This document shows positions 32,320-43,660 of a stretch of 64,000 nt of DNA, one piece after another. The notes below the pieces were generated by a model. It had not been told where the DNA came from. It made no database searches and saw only the letters and a program-made list of their open reading frames with translations. This stretch comes from Crossaster papposus. Taxonomy: Eukaryota; Echinodermata; Asteroidea; Velatida; Solasteridae. Each line of letters opens with the position of its first letter. The first letter of the stretch is position 1. The position numbers and the translations under genes were made by a program. The stretch is from the NCBI GenBank assembly GCA_037893245.1, contig JBAIAA010000314.1, positions 186,001-250,000 on the forward strand, written 5' to 3'.

Positions 32320-34585
32320 TCTTGTAGGCCTTCTTCTGACACCGTAAACGGCTACCTTCGCTATGCAGGCACTGCCACCTCATTTTCATCTGCTAAATTG
32401 AAAAGTTCTCTCGATGTTCTGTCGGGTTCTTCGGCGATAAATATTGTATCAACGTTCTGCATCATCATCATCAGGCTGTGGTACCAGTGTTAGCAGCCAT
32501 GATCAAAGGCGGTACGCAGAATCGCCCAGAAGTTGACCATCGTTTGCAAGACCATTGGCAAGTTGGTGGTTGAGGCTTGAGTGAGTCCACATAAACGAAT
32601 CATGGGTCGAGCCTGGCCACTTGGCAACAATATTGGTGAACTTCTTCTGGTGGTGGCAACCCCCCTGGACATTTATAGCATGGTAGCTATGTCTGCATAT
32701 GTATAGGCACCGTCACGTGAAGTACATTTAATCTCGACAAGTGATCCATTAAGGCATCCTAAAACGTCTGAAATCCGACGATGACGTTCACCGTAGAAAC
32801 CTTCTTTGATAAGATTCTGACTGGCTACACTCTAAAAACAGATTGGTTAAAAGACCAACCAATCTAATTGGTTGACCCAATATTGGTTGTTTTTAACCAA
32901 TGTGTTGGTTAAAGCGTAACCAATGCGTTGGTTGTCCGTCAACCAGTCATATTGGTTGAAGGTATCAACCAACCTATTGGTCATTTATAACCAATATATT
33001 GGTTGTTCGTCAACCAGTCATATTGGTTGAAGGTATCAACCAATTTATTGGTCTTTTATAACCGATATATTGGTTGTCCGTCAACCAGTCATATTGGTTG
33101 AAGGTATCAACCAATCTATTGGTAATTTATAACCAATATGTTGGTTGTCCTTCAACCAGTCATATTGGTTGAGCTTGAAACCAAGGTATTAATCAATCTA
33201 TTGGTTATTCATAACCAATAGATTAGTTGGCCTTCAACCAGTCATATTGGTTGAGCTTGTATACAGCAACTAACCAATCAGAAGTGAGAAAATTTGTTTT
33301 GACAATAGTCGATGTTAAATTGTAGTATTTAGCCCCAAAATGAATTTGTTTGGCCATAATATGTAATTATTCAAACGATTCCATGATTAAATTTAGATTT
33401 TTGTGCAAACATAGTGAAAAATTCACATTACATTTTCTTTGCATTCAAATTTTGACTTTTTCATAAAAAACTAGCTGTGACTTCGTCGTGGACAAAAACA
33501 GCGAACTATAAAACTAACAACGGCAGTAGCTAAGTTTGTAGTAAGTGTTCAGTTAGTAATATCTAATAGGTTATTATTGTATGTATGCGTATTTGCAGTG
33601 TGTAATATGTAATAAGTTAATTCCATTGGTATTATTTCATTACGCAAGTTTGTCCACGTAGGAACCAATTACATAAAAACAACCAATATTATTGGTTGTA
33701 GCCTAACCATTATCAATTGGTTGAATGAACCAATATTGTATTTTTGAATTTGTTATAACCAATGCGATTGGTTGCGTGTTAACCAATATGAATTGGTTGC
33801 AGCCCTACCATTATGTATTGGTTAGTGCTATAACCAATATGGATTGGTTACGTGGTGACCAATACAAATTGGTTGGAGTCCTACCATTGTGGATTGGTTA
33901 AATTAACCAACATTGCATTGGTTGGTGTTATAACCAATATGGATTGGTTAAATAGGTAACCAATATCATATTGGTTATTTTAACCAATATTTTGGTTATC
34001 CACATATCTACCAACTGGATTGGTTGAAATCGACCAATATATTGGTTATTTTCAACCAATCTGTTTTTAGAGTGTATGTTCCTCGGAAATCGAATTATTT
34101 GTGGCGAAATTCTTTGAAGGACAGTTGCGACCCGGGTAACAATTCGAGAAGTTGACAGCTGACTAATTCCACTTAAATCTCCATTTGTTAATTGGATAGA
34201 AAATTCGGCGAAAAATCGGAGGGCTGTGATGATCTGCGTGGCGGGTATTGCATGTGACCTCTGTGTTGGATGTTCAACGTTGATCACGGATCTAATCTTT
34301 CACCTCCAATAGTACATGCCTTGGCATTCGATACCTCTTTATCAGTTCCACATCGTCGTAAATGTCCAGTGGCTGTAACCTATCACGAAATACTCGCTGG
34401 CGGCGAAGAGTACGCCTGTTTTCCTCCTCCAGCAGAACCATAAACACCAGCCATTTCATGTTAGCGCTATGCGGACTGTAAGCTTTTACGGAACGCTGGA
34501 GTTCCCGCAAAACAATTGCTCTTTGACAGACGTGTTTTGCAGATGCGCTATTATGCGGATACTTCGTGAATATGGCGCAAACCAT
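32320..34585 (-). pseudogene. PIF/Harbinger transposase, broken, catalytic D to N
   Basis: Minus-strand blocks in order: RVFRDRLQPLDIYDDVELIKRYRMPRH (34585-34292, shown in part as RDRLQPLDIYDD); THP-like helix block with TQRSHAIPATQIITALRFF and GISQLSTSRIVTRV (34287-34080); then, beyond a TA-flanked insertion, LIKEGFYGERHR and GCLNGSLVEIK (32825-32730); KFTNIVAKWPGSTHDSF and LLGDSAY after a frameshift; and RTRQNIERTF with MRWQCLHSEGSRLR to about 32325. The DDE first Asp (family form G-x-x-D-G) is Asn here (codon 32748-32750); the second Asp and the Glu region remain. Stops and frameshifts also disable it. Confidence 0.8.
32828..34074. mobile_element. ATTGGTT-palindrome element, TA target duplication
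   Basis: Termini CACTCTAAAAACAGATTGGT and complement, flanked by TA (32826-32827, 34075-34076). Removing the element and one TA rejoins the Harbinger transposase frame exactly (R-N-I-A-S), which fixes the boundaries and TSD. The interior is an array of ATTGGTT...AACCAAT dyads, including about four copies of a 71-bp unit at 32940-33235 and a second degenerate array at 33660-34060. The middle (33290-33650) is AT-rich. No transposase. Mechanistic class unclear; TA fits Tc1/mariner-type integration. Confidence 0.85.
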
Positions 34586-34641
34586 AACGGAGGCTTAACG
34601 GATCCCATTAAAGCCTGCGGATGCTTTGTGAATAAGGTCCC

Positions 34642-34765
34642 ATATCGTGACAGATTGTGTCACCTGAAATTGACCAATCGTGACTATATTGCATCCAAGA
34701 GCACCAAATCGTACCAGAACGTATCGACTCGCATCAACTCGTATCCAAACGTGAAATTGATGTCA
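34642..34765. repeat. GATCGTG/ATCGTAC word array, right part
   Basis: Continuation of the array at 28335-29013 on the far side of the Harbinger element (ATATCGTGACAG, AATCGTGAC, AACGTATCGACTC). Confidence 0.65.
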
Positions 34766-35159
34766 CTTCAATGTATATCTATTACACATCCCGCCATACC
34801 CGCATACCAAGTTTGAACCCAATCAGGCTTATACTTCCAGAGATATAGGGCATTAAACCTTTAATGTGACACCCAATGAATTTTCATGTGTCACGCCACA
34901 TTAAAGATCATTTTTTTCCAAAAGAACCTGAAAACAAATGTAAACATTGGTTTTCATGTTGAGTATATCTTAACGTTTCCAAAAATGTATAGCTTAGCAA
35001 ATCTACAAAAAAAGTGAACGAAACTTTCAACATGTACATTATGAACCTGACTATACCGTCTGCTGTTCAACAACAACGAGGTAAAGGCATAGCCAAGAGT
35101 TCTTACAAAGGTAAAACAAAACCTGCACTTAAGCGGATGCCTTAATATTATTCGCCCAC
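34766..35159. other. No gene recognised
   Basis: Sequence between the array and a small plus-strand frame, with no supported feature. Confidence 0.4.
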
Positions 35160-35454
35160 TCAGCAAGGCGATAATTCGCGCAACAATTCTGAAATTTGGC
35201 ATCATTTAACTGATAGTTTGATGACCAACATGCAACAAAGATTTGCCCATATGGCTTGGGCCATGACTGCCCATATTGCGGGGCTAACTAACCCAAAACG
35301 CAAAGCTAAAACTGAAATCAGTAAGCACCTGGGCAAAAAAGCAAAATTGTTGGAACGAAGTAGTGCAGAAGAAAATTCGGATGCACAAATCAATAATTTA
35401 TTGTTTTCTGCTAAAGAGTCACCAGCTGAATTTGACCCTTTCGATGAGGCCTGA
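35160..35454 (+). CDS. Unrecognised protein fragment, possibly DIRS-like ORF1
   Basis: An open frame runs through HLTDSLMTNMQQRF and NPKRKAKTEISKHLGKKAKL to SAEENSDAQINNLL and AEFDPFDEA, then stops. It is rich in Lys and acidic residues and has coding-like composition, but no domain is visible. The style (helical, basic linker, acidic segment) resembles ORF1 of DIRS-type elements, and DIRS-like RT lies beyond the other side of the BEL element. That is weak evidence. Confidence 0.35.
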
Positions 35455-35501
35455 AAAAAAGAAATAGCCACAAATCAAAATACATATCCTCGACCACAAG
35501 C

Positions 35502-37643
35502 ATTTGTGTGCACAGTCATTGCTGTTGTGGTTCATGCACATGTACATGTACTTTCTCATGGAGGCAGCCATGTTTGTTTGATCATGTGATCAGTTCACTA
35601 AAATGTCCAAACTTTAAGTGGAAAGTCTTTTTTGACAATGTAATACTTTGTTTTGACTGTTTTAAATTACGTTTGAATTACGTTTTACTTTGAGACAAAT
35701 TGTACAACTTAACTTTCCCACAATGCATTGCTTCTAGCACATGGCCTTATTCTATAATGATGTGCTCAGCAGATGAGCAGATGTCCAGGCAACGACTAGA
35801 GCTAGAGAATTGTATATGACAGTGTAAATATTAAGGATGTGTGGTTAACTGTAATCCAGAAGATAAGCAGTTCATACCAGGAAATAATTCTTAAAAAAAA
35901 AATTAAAAAAAAAAATTAAAAAGAAATAGAATTGTGAATTATGTTTTGTAGTAAAATAATGTGATAAGAGTACCAGTTTAGAATTATACATTTTTTTAAG
36001 AGTAATTCGCTAGCGAGGGGACGTGTCACAGAGTGATATTTATTTTAGTCGAAATTACTCTAAAAATAATAAACACAAATTTATATTCATGTGGCCTAAA
36101 TAATGGTTTTCGTGAAACCTACATTTGTTGAAGTAGAGAAACAAAATTGTATTTTCTTGGGGCCGCCACGCCCAAACATTTGTCAAACCATTGGACCATT
36201 TTAGAATGGTGTGATCCGCGTTAGTTGATATGTCATTGTTAGCACTTTATAAATTTGCATATATTTGAATAATGACTATTGGTTTAGTCATTTGAATGTA
36301 AATACCAACATTTTTCAACCGTTGTATGCGGTATTGCTAGGATGTTTCTTTGGGGTTTACAAGTAAACGAATTTAGAATGCTAGACGCATATGTCATTGA
36401 GATTCCGAGGAGAGAGCAGCAGCTAGCCTTGATGATGACTTGTATTACCTAGCTATTGAGAGCTTAAACATTGTACAAACTTGAGGCGTGGAGAGTTACT
36501 GAGAGCTCGCTGAAGGTACTGTGCGCCGTTACCCGTAGCACTAGTAAGCCAGGAAACATCCATATCCTGTAAGTTTATTTTTGTATAATATGACTTATTT
36601 ATTGCATTTTTGTATAAATCTATAAGGTAATAATCATAAGATTTAGGAAACCGAAAACAAACTAATGACCATTTTCGAGAAGCTTGTAAAACATGATTTA
36701 CTGTGTGTTGCAACAAATTTAAGAAAGTTTGTATGCGTCTGTAAGCCAAAAGAAATAATGATATCAAGAACACAATGTATAGTCTTTATATTTTGGGTAA
36801 GGTGGTTTTAAAATGGTAAAACTAGTATACTGGATGCAACCTCTAGTGGCATTTAATTTGGTTAAAATTCCAGGGTTCAAGGGTTGAGCTTGCACCTGAC
36901 CAGTAGACGGTATGGCCGGACCGCAGCGGCGGACCTGAAGACCTAACAGCGTCACTGGCCTAAGGGACTGATGAGCCATCAACACTACAGAGCCATATTT
37001 TAGTTTAGATTTTGATTGTATAATTTCTGTCAATAATTAGCGTTGTGAATTGAAAATTGGATATAGGAAGACGTCCTGAATGTTAATTGGAATTCTTGTA
37101 AATAAATTATAAATATTGTACAACCCGCCTCGACCAAAACAACTTTTCTGAGTGTCGGTGTTAAAGGGACTACCGAAGGTCAATCTCCCGGGTGGAGCTA
37201 CCCCGGGGATGTGACAATCATCCTAAGACTATTTAGCTCACCCACTACAGGCCGACGAGGTAAACATCGTATGTTGTAATATGTATTAATTTCACTCTTA
37301 CAAATACAGGGTTAAGCTTGGGAATAATGGTTTATTAAGTCAAGGTAATTGTGCCTTTATGTATACATGGAGTTTCGTAATGCATGTCATGTCATTTCCT
37401 TTAGGCATATTATAAGTCTCTTTGTATAATCCTTTGAGAAGACTAAATTTATCACGTTAACCTTCAAAATGTTGAGATCTATCCTTATTATGATTGTCAT
37501 TGTTATTTACTTGTCAGATCTCACGGTGTCCATTCATGGAATCCAGACTCCTGGTTCAATAACAACATTAAAGTCAGACATGACAGAGACATCAGTAAAG
37601 ATCGTGCCCGCCTACTTTTTGCTATGGTAGTTTGGTGCAGCTA
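35502..37643 (+). repeat. BEL/Pao 5' LTR-like copy, 5'-truncated and expanded
   Basis: It lacks the first ~160 bp present in the 3' LTR and has about 1.4 kb of extra sequence (roughly 35780-37212) between two blocks that are close together in the 3' copy. The shared last block (37215-37643) is about 95% identical. The extra segment includes a candidate solo LTR at 36024-37216. Confidence 0.7.
36024..37216. repeat. Candidate solo LTR of another retroelement
   Basis: Runs from TGTCACAGAGTG to CCCCGGGGATGTGACA: TG...CA ends with a 7-bp inverted TGTCACA/TGTGACA. The right part has an AATAAA-type signal near 37097 followed by a GC-richer stretch, as in Gypsy-type LTRs. No target duplication is visible, so this stays tentative. 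Confidence 0.35.
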
Positions 37644-37934
37644 CAGTGAAATCTCCACGCCATCCAGATGTAGATATTTCTTTAAGTGAAGCGTGGAAAA
37701 GAATGCTGTCGTCTTATTCACAGCCCATGATGAACGGAGTGAGGCTACTAGGCGAAGGACGAGCAGCAATGTAGGCAATCAGCATAGTCAAGAAACGGGG
37801 CTCGTAAGCACACACTCGCTAAGAACAGCGCGTGAACTAACACGTTTGTTTATGGTGTAAATCGAGGAGTTTCTTTTGTTCTTCTCGATAATTTCCTTTG
37901 TTTGTACTCCGAGCACATGAAATATCAGCAGGAC
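37644..37934 (+). other. BEL/Pao leader, first part
   Basis: Sequence directly after the 5' LTR, up to the TAA target site of the next insertion; expected to hold the primer-binding site. No coding frame. The leader resumes at 41787. Confidence 0.45.
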
Positions 37935-38619
37935 TAATAGTCAGGTGGCTTAGCAAATTTAACGTTACCGGCTGGACAAAAGTACCAAATTTGGCATGGA
38001 GTTTCTTTTCGACCTATCTATTGATTTTATCCGTGGAACCCACTTGATCGGTTCCAATTTTCCAAGATGGCGGCCAAAATCCAAGATGGCCGCCAGAAAC
38101 AAAGGAAATGTCATATATATCTGGCTGTAAAAATCGGAAATGAACAAATGAGGTGTCAATTCAGGTGTTTCCGGGGTCACTAAAACAGATGCTGGTCATG
38201 GCATGTTGCTCGGGTCACCCATTTCCAAGATGGCGGCCAAATTTTAAAATGGCCGCCAAATAAAAGGAAATTATACGTATATCTGACTGTGAAAATCGGA
38301 AATTAACAAATGAGGTGTCAATTCAGGTGTTTCCGGGGTCACTGAAACAGATGCTGGTCATGGCATGTTGCTCGGGTCACCCATTTCCAAGATGGCGGCC
38401 AAATTTTAAAATGGCCGCCAAAAAAAAGAAAATTACGTATATCTGACTGTGAAAATCGGAAATGAACAAATGAGCTGCCACATTTCAAAATGGCCGCCAA
38501 TACTACATTTAAGATATATGACAGAAATTTGTACACAGAGGTGTAAAATAATTGTTAGATTCAGCACAGCTGAATCTTATAAAGTGGTATGAATATGTTA
38601 ATGTGATGTAGGATGTGAC

Positions 38620-40790
38620 GGATTAACTCCGACAAAACTGGCGGTCAAAACTGGCGCTTCTTCCTGCACCAGCTTGCCGTCCAAATAGGTGTTCCTTGGT
38701 GATGGCTAACCTAATCCCTATATCTGGCGGAAAGCCTATGCTTCCTCTCAGGATAGCTCCTTGCAGGTTTCCTAGAGTGTCACACCGAGGGAGTGGCCCT
38801 AGCAAGTCCACAGCAACTTTCTCCATGGGCTCGACCACCAAATACTGTTTGAGCGGGGAAACTCTTTACTCCTCCCACACAGCTCGCAACATCTAGTCTG
38901 ATAAATGGCCTCACACCCGCGGTCATTCCGAGCCAATAGTATCGCAACTTGACCTTGACCTTGACCAAAGTCTTATTGACCCCTAAATGGCCACTCGTCT
39001 GACCACTCGTCCGGCCACCATGCAGCTCCTGAAGTACGACCTTTCTAAATTTCTCAGGAAATACTAGTCGCAACCTCACGGACTTCCCATCGCCGGACTC
39101 CCAATTTCTAGGACACCGTCCTGCACCTTCAACTGATCCCAAGAGAACCAGAGAGTCTTGTGTGCCGAGGAGGCGCCCGACTCCTTTGCCCTGATCATCC
39201 AACCAATACTTCCGTCACCAAGTTGACCCTCTCTGACTGCATCCTTAGGCAATTGTGGTTGAGCAAAGATGCCCCTCACCCTCGCCTCTGGGATCGGCAC
39301 GTCAGAGTCAGCCTCATGGCGACCATCGCCAACCTCACTGATCGTTGTCACCTTGGCCTTATTCGAAGCCTCAACGGTCTCTGGCGCTTCATCAGCGTCA
39401 GCACGACCACACTGTTTGCAGGCCTTCCGGGACAACCCATCAGCATTTCCATGCTTTCGCCCAGGTCTGTGTTGAATCGTCAAATCGCACTCGCTGATCA
39501 CTTCCAGCCACTTGGCAAGCTGATCCTCGGGGTCCTTAAAATTAAGCAACCACCTAAGAGCAGCATGGTCGGTTCGGAGTAGCACCTTCTGACCATACAG
39601 GAACTGTCTAAACTTCCTGAGGTAGACAACTCCCGCCAGAAGTTCTCTCCGGGTAACACAGTAGTTCCTCTCTGCCTTGCTGAGTTTGCTGAGTTTTCTT
39701 CCCCATTATAGATCTGAGACAAAACTGCCCCAATCCCATCCCCACTAGCATTTGTATCTAAGATGTAGTCGTTATCAGGAACGGGGTTTGCCAACACCGG
39801 TGCTGTCTGCAGCCTCTGCTTAAACTCAACAAATGCCTGTTGGAAGGCATCTGTCCACTGGAACTCACGCGACTTTTCAGTCAGCGCATGCAACGGTGAA
39901 GCAACCTCTGCAAATCCCCGGACAAACTTCCGATAATAGGAAGCGAGGCCCCAAAAGCTTCGAACTTCCTTAACACACTTAGGTGTTGGCCAATTGGCCA
40001 CGGCCCGAACCTTCTCAAGGTCGGTAGCCACACCTTCAGGCGACACAATATGTCCCAAATAGCCCACTGATCTCTGAAACAAGAAGCACTTACTATATAG
40101 GCTTCAACTTTAAACCAGCTCGCCTCAACCTGGAGAAGACGACTCACAGTCGTTCAATCTCCTCTTTCACAGTCGTTCAATCTATTCTTTCACAGTCTTG
40201 CCAAACACAATGACATCGTCCAGGTATATCAGCAGGATGTCCCACTGAAGACCTGTCATCACCCTCTTCATCAACCTTTCAAATGTCGCAGGGGCGTTGC
40301 ACAGACCAAAGGGCATGCAGCGCCAGCTGTATAAACCGTTCCGCACTACAAAGGTTGACTTCTGGTTGGCATCCTCATCGAGGTCGACCTGCCAATACCC
40401 GGACGCTAAATCGAGAGTGGAAAACCACTCTGCACCCACCAACGCATCTAGTGTCTCGTCTATACGAGGGACAGGGTAAGCAGTTTTGATTGTTACCTTA
40501 TTCAGACCCCGATAGTCGACACAAAATCGCTTAGTTCCGTTCTTTTTTCCGGACTAACACAACATTTGCAGCCCAGGGACTATAGGATGGCTCGATAAAC
40601 CCTCGCTTCTTCAAATCTCCAACCTGCCTCTTTATTGCCTCCTGGTTACACAAGGGATGGCGCCGAGGCCTCCCTTTGATAGGCCTCGCATCACCCGTAC
40701 TGATGTGGTGCTTCAGAAGAAAATACATCCTGGAATCAGGCATGCTTTCACCTCCTCATGATATTCCTCAGCGAGGTTGATCTTACTACG
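38620..40790 (-). pseudogene. Ty3/Gypsy pol fragment: RT, RNase H, partial integrase
   Basis: Minus-strand blocks in order: RT entry with ISTGDARPIKGRPRRHP and LKKRGFIEPSYSPWAANVV (40743-40531); palm with WFSTLDLASGYWQVDL, PFGLCNAPATFERLM and catalytic IYLDDVIVF (40442-40182); RT/RNase H junction YLGHIVSPEGVATD and RSFWGLASYYRKFV, with TDAFQQAFVEFK and the altered LDTNASGDGIGAVLSQ (40082-39498); LLRTDHAALRWLLNFK and QHRPGRKHGNADGLSR (39585-39400); integrase zinc-binding HHCC region LGVNKTLVK (about 39000); and the first Asp block MEKVAVDLLGPLPRC (38841-38790). It then ends, so the integrase core is truncated. Frameshifts throughout; no LTRs in the flanks. Confidence 0.9.
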
Positions 40791-40829
40791 GTCGTATTAT
40801 ATCATGCAGGTAACTTGGCAAGCCTCCTT

Positions 40830-41290
40830 AAACCTCACACCCACGACTCTCACCCGGCACCACTACCGAGTCAACCTCAACTGTCGCAATTGTGCCCACA
40901 GTAATTCTTTGGGTACTTGATCAGGTACTTCTTCTAGCATTGACGCCACCCACCGAACTGACTAGAAATGGCGCAAAAGGCCCCAGAAGTCGCAAAAATG
41001 AGCTACGGCGATTGGTCACAACGCGCTAATTATCTATGCAGTTACCGGGCAGAAGCTCTTTGAACCGGTAATTTGTTGCTTAACCCTGATCATGCAGCCG
41101 TGCGTTGATGATTGGCTGCTGCGCCATGTATCACGCAGTATGAGCGCGTGATCCTACATGAGCAATATATTTTTAGACTAACTAGACGTGCACACGAGCC
41201 GGCATATAGGCCCTACCCAGTTCCGTTACAATACATTGAATTGAAAAATTGTAGATACAATTCCTGAATACTACCAGTATGTACTTAACA
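40830..41290. other. No gene recognised
   Basis: Non-coding sequence between the Gypsy fragment and the right arm of element B1. Confidence 0.45.
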
Positions 41291-41789
41291 GTGACAATGG
41301 GTATTTTTTGTTATATTGGCCGACATCTTGGAAATGGGTGACCCGAGCAAAATGCCATGACCAGCATCTGTTTCAGTGACCCTAGAAATCCCGGAATTGA
41401 CACCTCATTTGTTCATTTCCGAATTTCACAGTTATATACGTAATTTCCTTTGTTTTAGTGGCCATTTTGAAATTTGGCCGCCATCTTGGAAATGGGTGAC
41501 CCGAGCAACATGCCATGACCAGCATCTGTTTCAGTGAGCCTGGAAACACCTGAATTGACACCTCATTTGTTCATTTCTGATTTTTACAGCCAGATATGAC
41601 ATTTCCTTTGTTTCTGGCGGCCATGTTGGATTTTGGCCGCCATCTTGGAAAATCGGAACCAATCAAGTGGGTTCCACGGATAAAATCAATAGATAGGTCG
41701 AAACGAAACTCTATGCCAAATTTGGTACTTTTGTCCGGCCGGTAACGTACGTTAATCCTGAAAATTGTCGCTAAGCCACCTGACTATAA

Positions 41790-42344
41790 TGTCATGCGAA
41801 CTTTGCAAAAGGAACTATATCATATGCAGAGCCTTGTAAAAAACAGTTGGTTATTGATGGTTTGATAACATAATGTTGTGCATGTAATATCTGGAGTAGA
41901 GCCGGTACATTTAAAAGGTCAGCTATGTAAACATTAATTTCTGCTCTTTGTGTGCTGCATATAGTGTGCAAATATCACTCGCAATTTATTGTGCACTTTA
42001 TAATGTTGAATACTTTGAAATATTAATATGTTGTTGGCTGATCGATATCCCCTGATTGCTCAATTTACACGTATATTGTCTGATTAATCTTTGGCCCTAA
42101 TTGTGTATTGTTGCATACATTTACAAGTGCATTGACTTGTTGTGTAAAATGCATTGCAATTCACCTGAGGTTTGTTATCACAAGTGTTATAGGAGAACCG
42201 ATGGCTTGTAAAACACAGATTAAATGTCACGTAATTTTGGAAATTGTTGTATTTTTATCTTGCATATGGCATTTTGTAAGCAACATTGATCAGTCATTTG
42301 TTGACCCCATTTCCTTAAAGTTCTGTCATTTCTGAGTTCCCGCA
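41790..42344 (+). other. BEL/Pao leader, second part
   Basis: AT-rich sequence preceding the gag ATG at 42345; no supported feature. It belongs to the BEL element by position. Confidence 0.4.
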
Positions 42345-42960
42345 ATGTCGAGTAACGAACTGGAGGATCAAGCTAAGAAGTTGGAAGACGAAATTGAATA
42401 ATCTACTTCAGCCCTAGAGTCAGTAGATACTCATACCGAAAAAATCTAAATTCTAAAGGATGTCAGCAGCAAGCAGGAAGAACTCTTCAATCTAAACAAG
42501 CCTTCCGAGAGTGATACCCGGAAAAGCAGCAAAACAAAACACCTCGCAACCAAGAATTAGACAAAGTCAAAAAGAAGGAAAAGTATTCGCTCACAAGTAC
42601 GAGTTGTGGAAGGAACGCAGTAGAAATGCAAAACTGAAGTTCAAGAGTTACTGCACAGACTTCACACTTGAAGAAGTATCTTCGTTATATTGCACATCAC
42701 CCGAGATGAGGTGATTGGTGCATATGAAGCTTGTCGACAACTTGACCCCCAGAACAGGAAATGCGCCGCCGGGTCGACACATGTTCAGCTATAACAGAAC
42801 AGATTCTGAAGGAGGTTGTTGCTGAAGGGGGTTGTTGCTAAAGATGTTGCAGACACTGCACATTTTTCCAATGAGTTAAGACAGCTGCTGCACACCGATG
42901 GCAACGCATCTATTTTCTCATCGAAAGCATCAATAGTGTATGCTGTTATGTTGCAATTAT
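42345..42960 (+). pseudogene. BEL/Pao gag, N-terminal part
   Basis: Frameshifted blocks: MSSNELEDQAKKLEDEIE (coiled-coil start at the ATG), SSKQEELFNLNKPSESD, then RDEVIGAYEACRQLDPQNR and DTCSAITEQILKEVVAE, then FSNELRQLLHTDGNASIFSS. The A-Y-E...R-K...D-x-C-S-A-I-T-E-Q pattern is one I associate with BEL/Pao gag N-termini. The sequence stops where the TIR element B2 begins (42965), and gag resumes after it at 50804. Confidence 0.65.
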
Positions 42961-43660
42961 AGGGAGTGAACCTTTCATATAGAATCTTGAAACTGGTACC
43001 TATTGACTTCTTTAGATCACATAGGATTCAAAACCACCTGTTTCCATTTTTTTCCAGCATGGATACGCACTAAATCCAAGATGGCGGCCATTTAACACGA
43101 TAATCGCTTAATCGCCAACTATTTTGGACATTTGTAATGGATATAGTTGTCCAGTATATCGTTTTATAGGTTTTTTGGTCACTGAATTCATTGAAGTATT
43201 ATCATCAATAACAAAACGCATAAAGTGAATAATCATCCAATATGAGGTATAATTGGCGCCATGATGTGGCATGGCACACCCATAAATACCCAATGAATGG
43301 TACACAAATATTTTGGTTATAATAATGTATATTTGTTTTTTAGCAAAATAAATCTGTCCTGATCGTTCTATGGAAGACTGCATGGCATGAGCCATAATAA
43401 TGTAACCACAGGAATGTATGCATGGGTGCAATCTGCCATGAAATCAGAGTTGACCGGTTGAGAGAACGATGGCGCTTTCCCATTCAGTTACATTTCTTCT
43501 CTGGTGACTTGTATGGCTTAAATAATCGTGATTTAGTCTATGCCAAATTATGTTCGTAATAAATGAAATGGGCGGACATAATAGACTGGATGACCGTTGT
43601 AGGTTTAGGTAAATCAAATGTGATTTGTTTTTGGGGTGCGAGAAGAGGATTGTGTTCGCA

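Larger units (their letters stand above)
29014..34641 (-). mobile_element. PIF/Harbinger DNA transposon, interrupted
   Basis: Inverted ends GGGACCTTATTCACGAAGC (29014-) and its near-perfect complement (ending 34641) share about 25 bp. The minus strand encodes a broken Harbinger transposase (32320-34585). A 3-bp target duplication is not recognisable (CCT versus ATA). At least four later elements lie inside: 29683-30353, 30631-32316, 30717-32050 and 32828-34074. The short plus-strand frame 30458-30630 might be a remnant of an accessory protein, but I do not recognise it. Confidence 0.8.
37938..41786. mobile_element. TIR element B1 (TAA TSD) carrying a Gypsy pol fragment
   Basis: Inverted ends TAGTCAGGTGGCTTAGC (37938-; complement ending 41786), flanked by TAA (37935-37937, 41787-41789). 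Left and right arms match for more than 400 bp with high identity and contain ~180-bp tandem subunits, each with a CCAAGATGGCGGCC-type word and GCTCGGGTCACCCATTTCC. No transposase of its own. The middle is a minus-strand Gypsy pol fragment without LTRs. A TAA duplication would fit a PIF/Harbinger-type mobilisation. Confidence 0.82.

Noticed and set aside
32940..33235. 71-bp repeated units as CRISPR-like repeat-spacer structure
   Set aside because: The units vary throughout and are part of a TIR-bounded mobile element with a TA duplication.
35202..35471. Minus-strand hydrophobic frame as a membrane protein
   Set aside because: It overlaps the plus-strand frame at 35218-35454, which has more coding-like charge patterns; the hydrophobic reading is probably its shadow.
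36966..36995. CTGATGA followed by a partial stem as another hammerhead
   Set aside because: No GAAA follows and no closing stem I is present.
39160..39582. 140-codon plus-strand frame
   Set aside because: It is the antisense shadow of the Gypsy RNase H/linker region, whose minus-strand frame has clear motifs.
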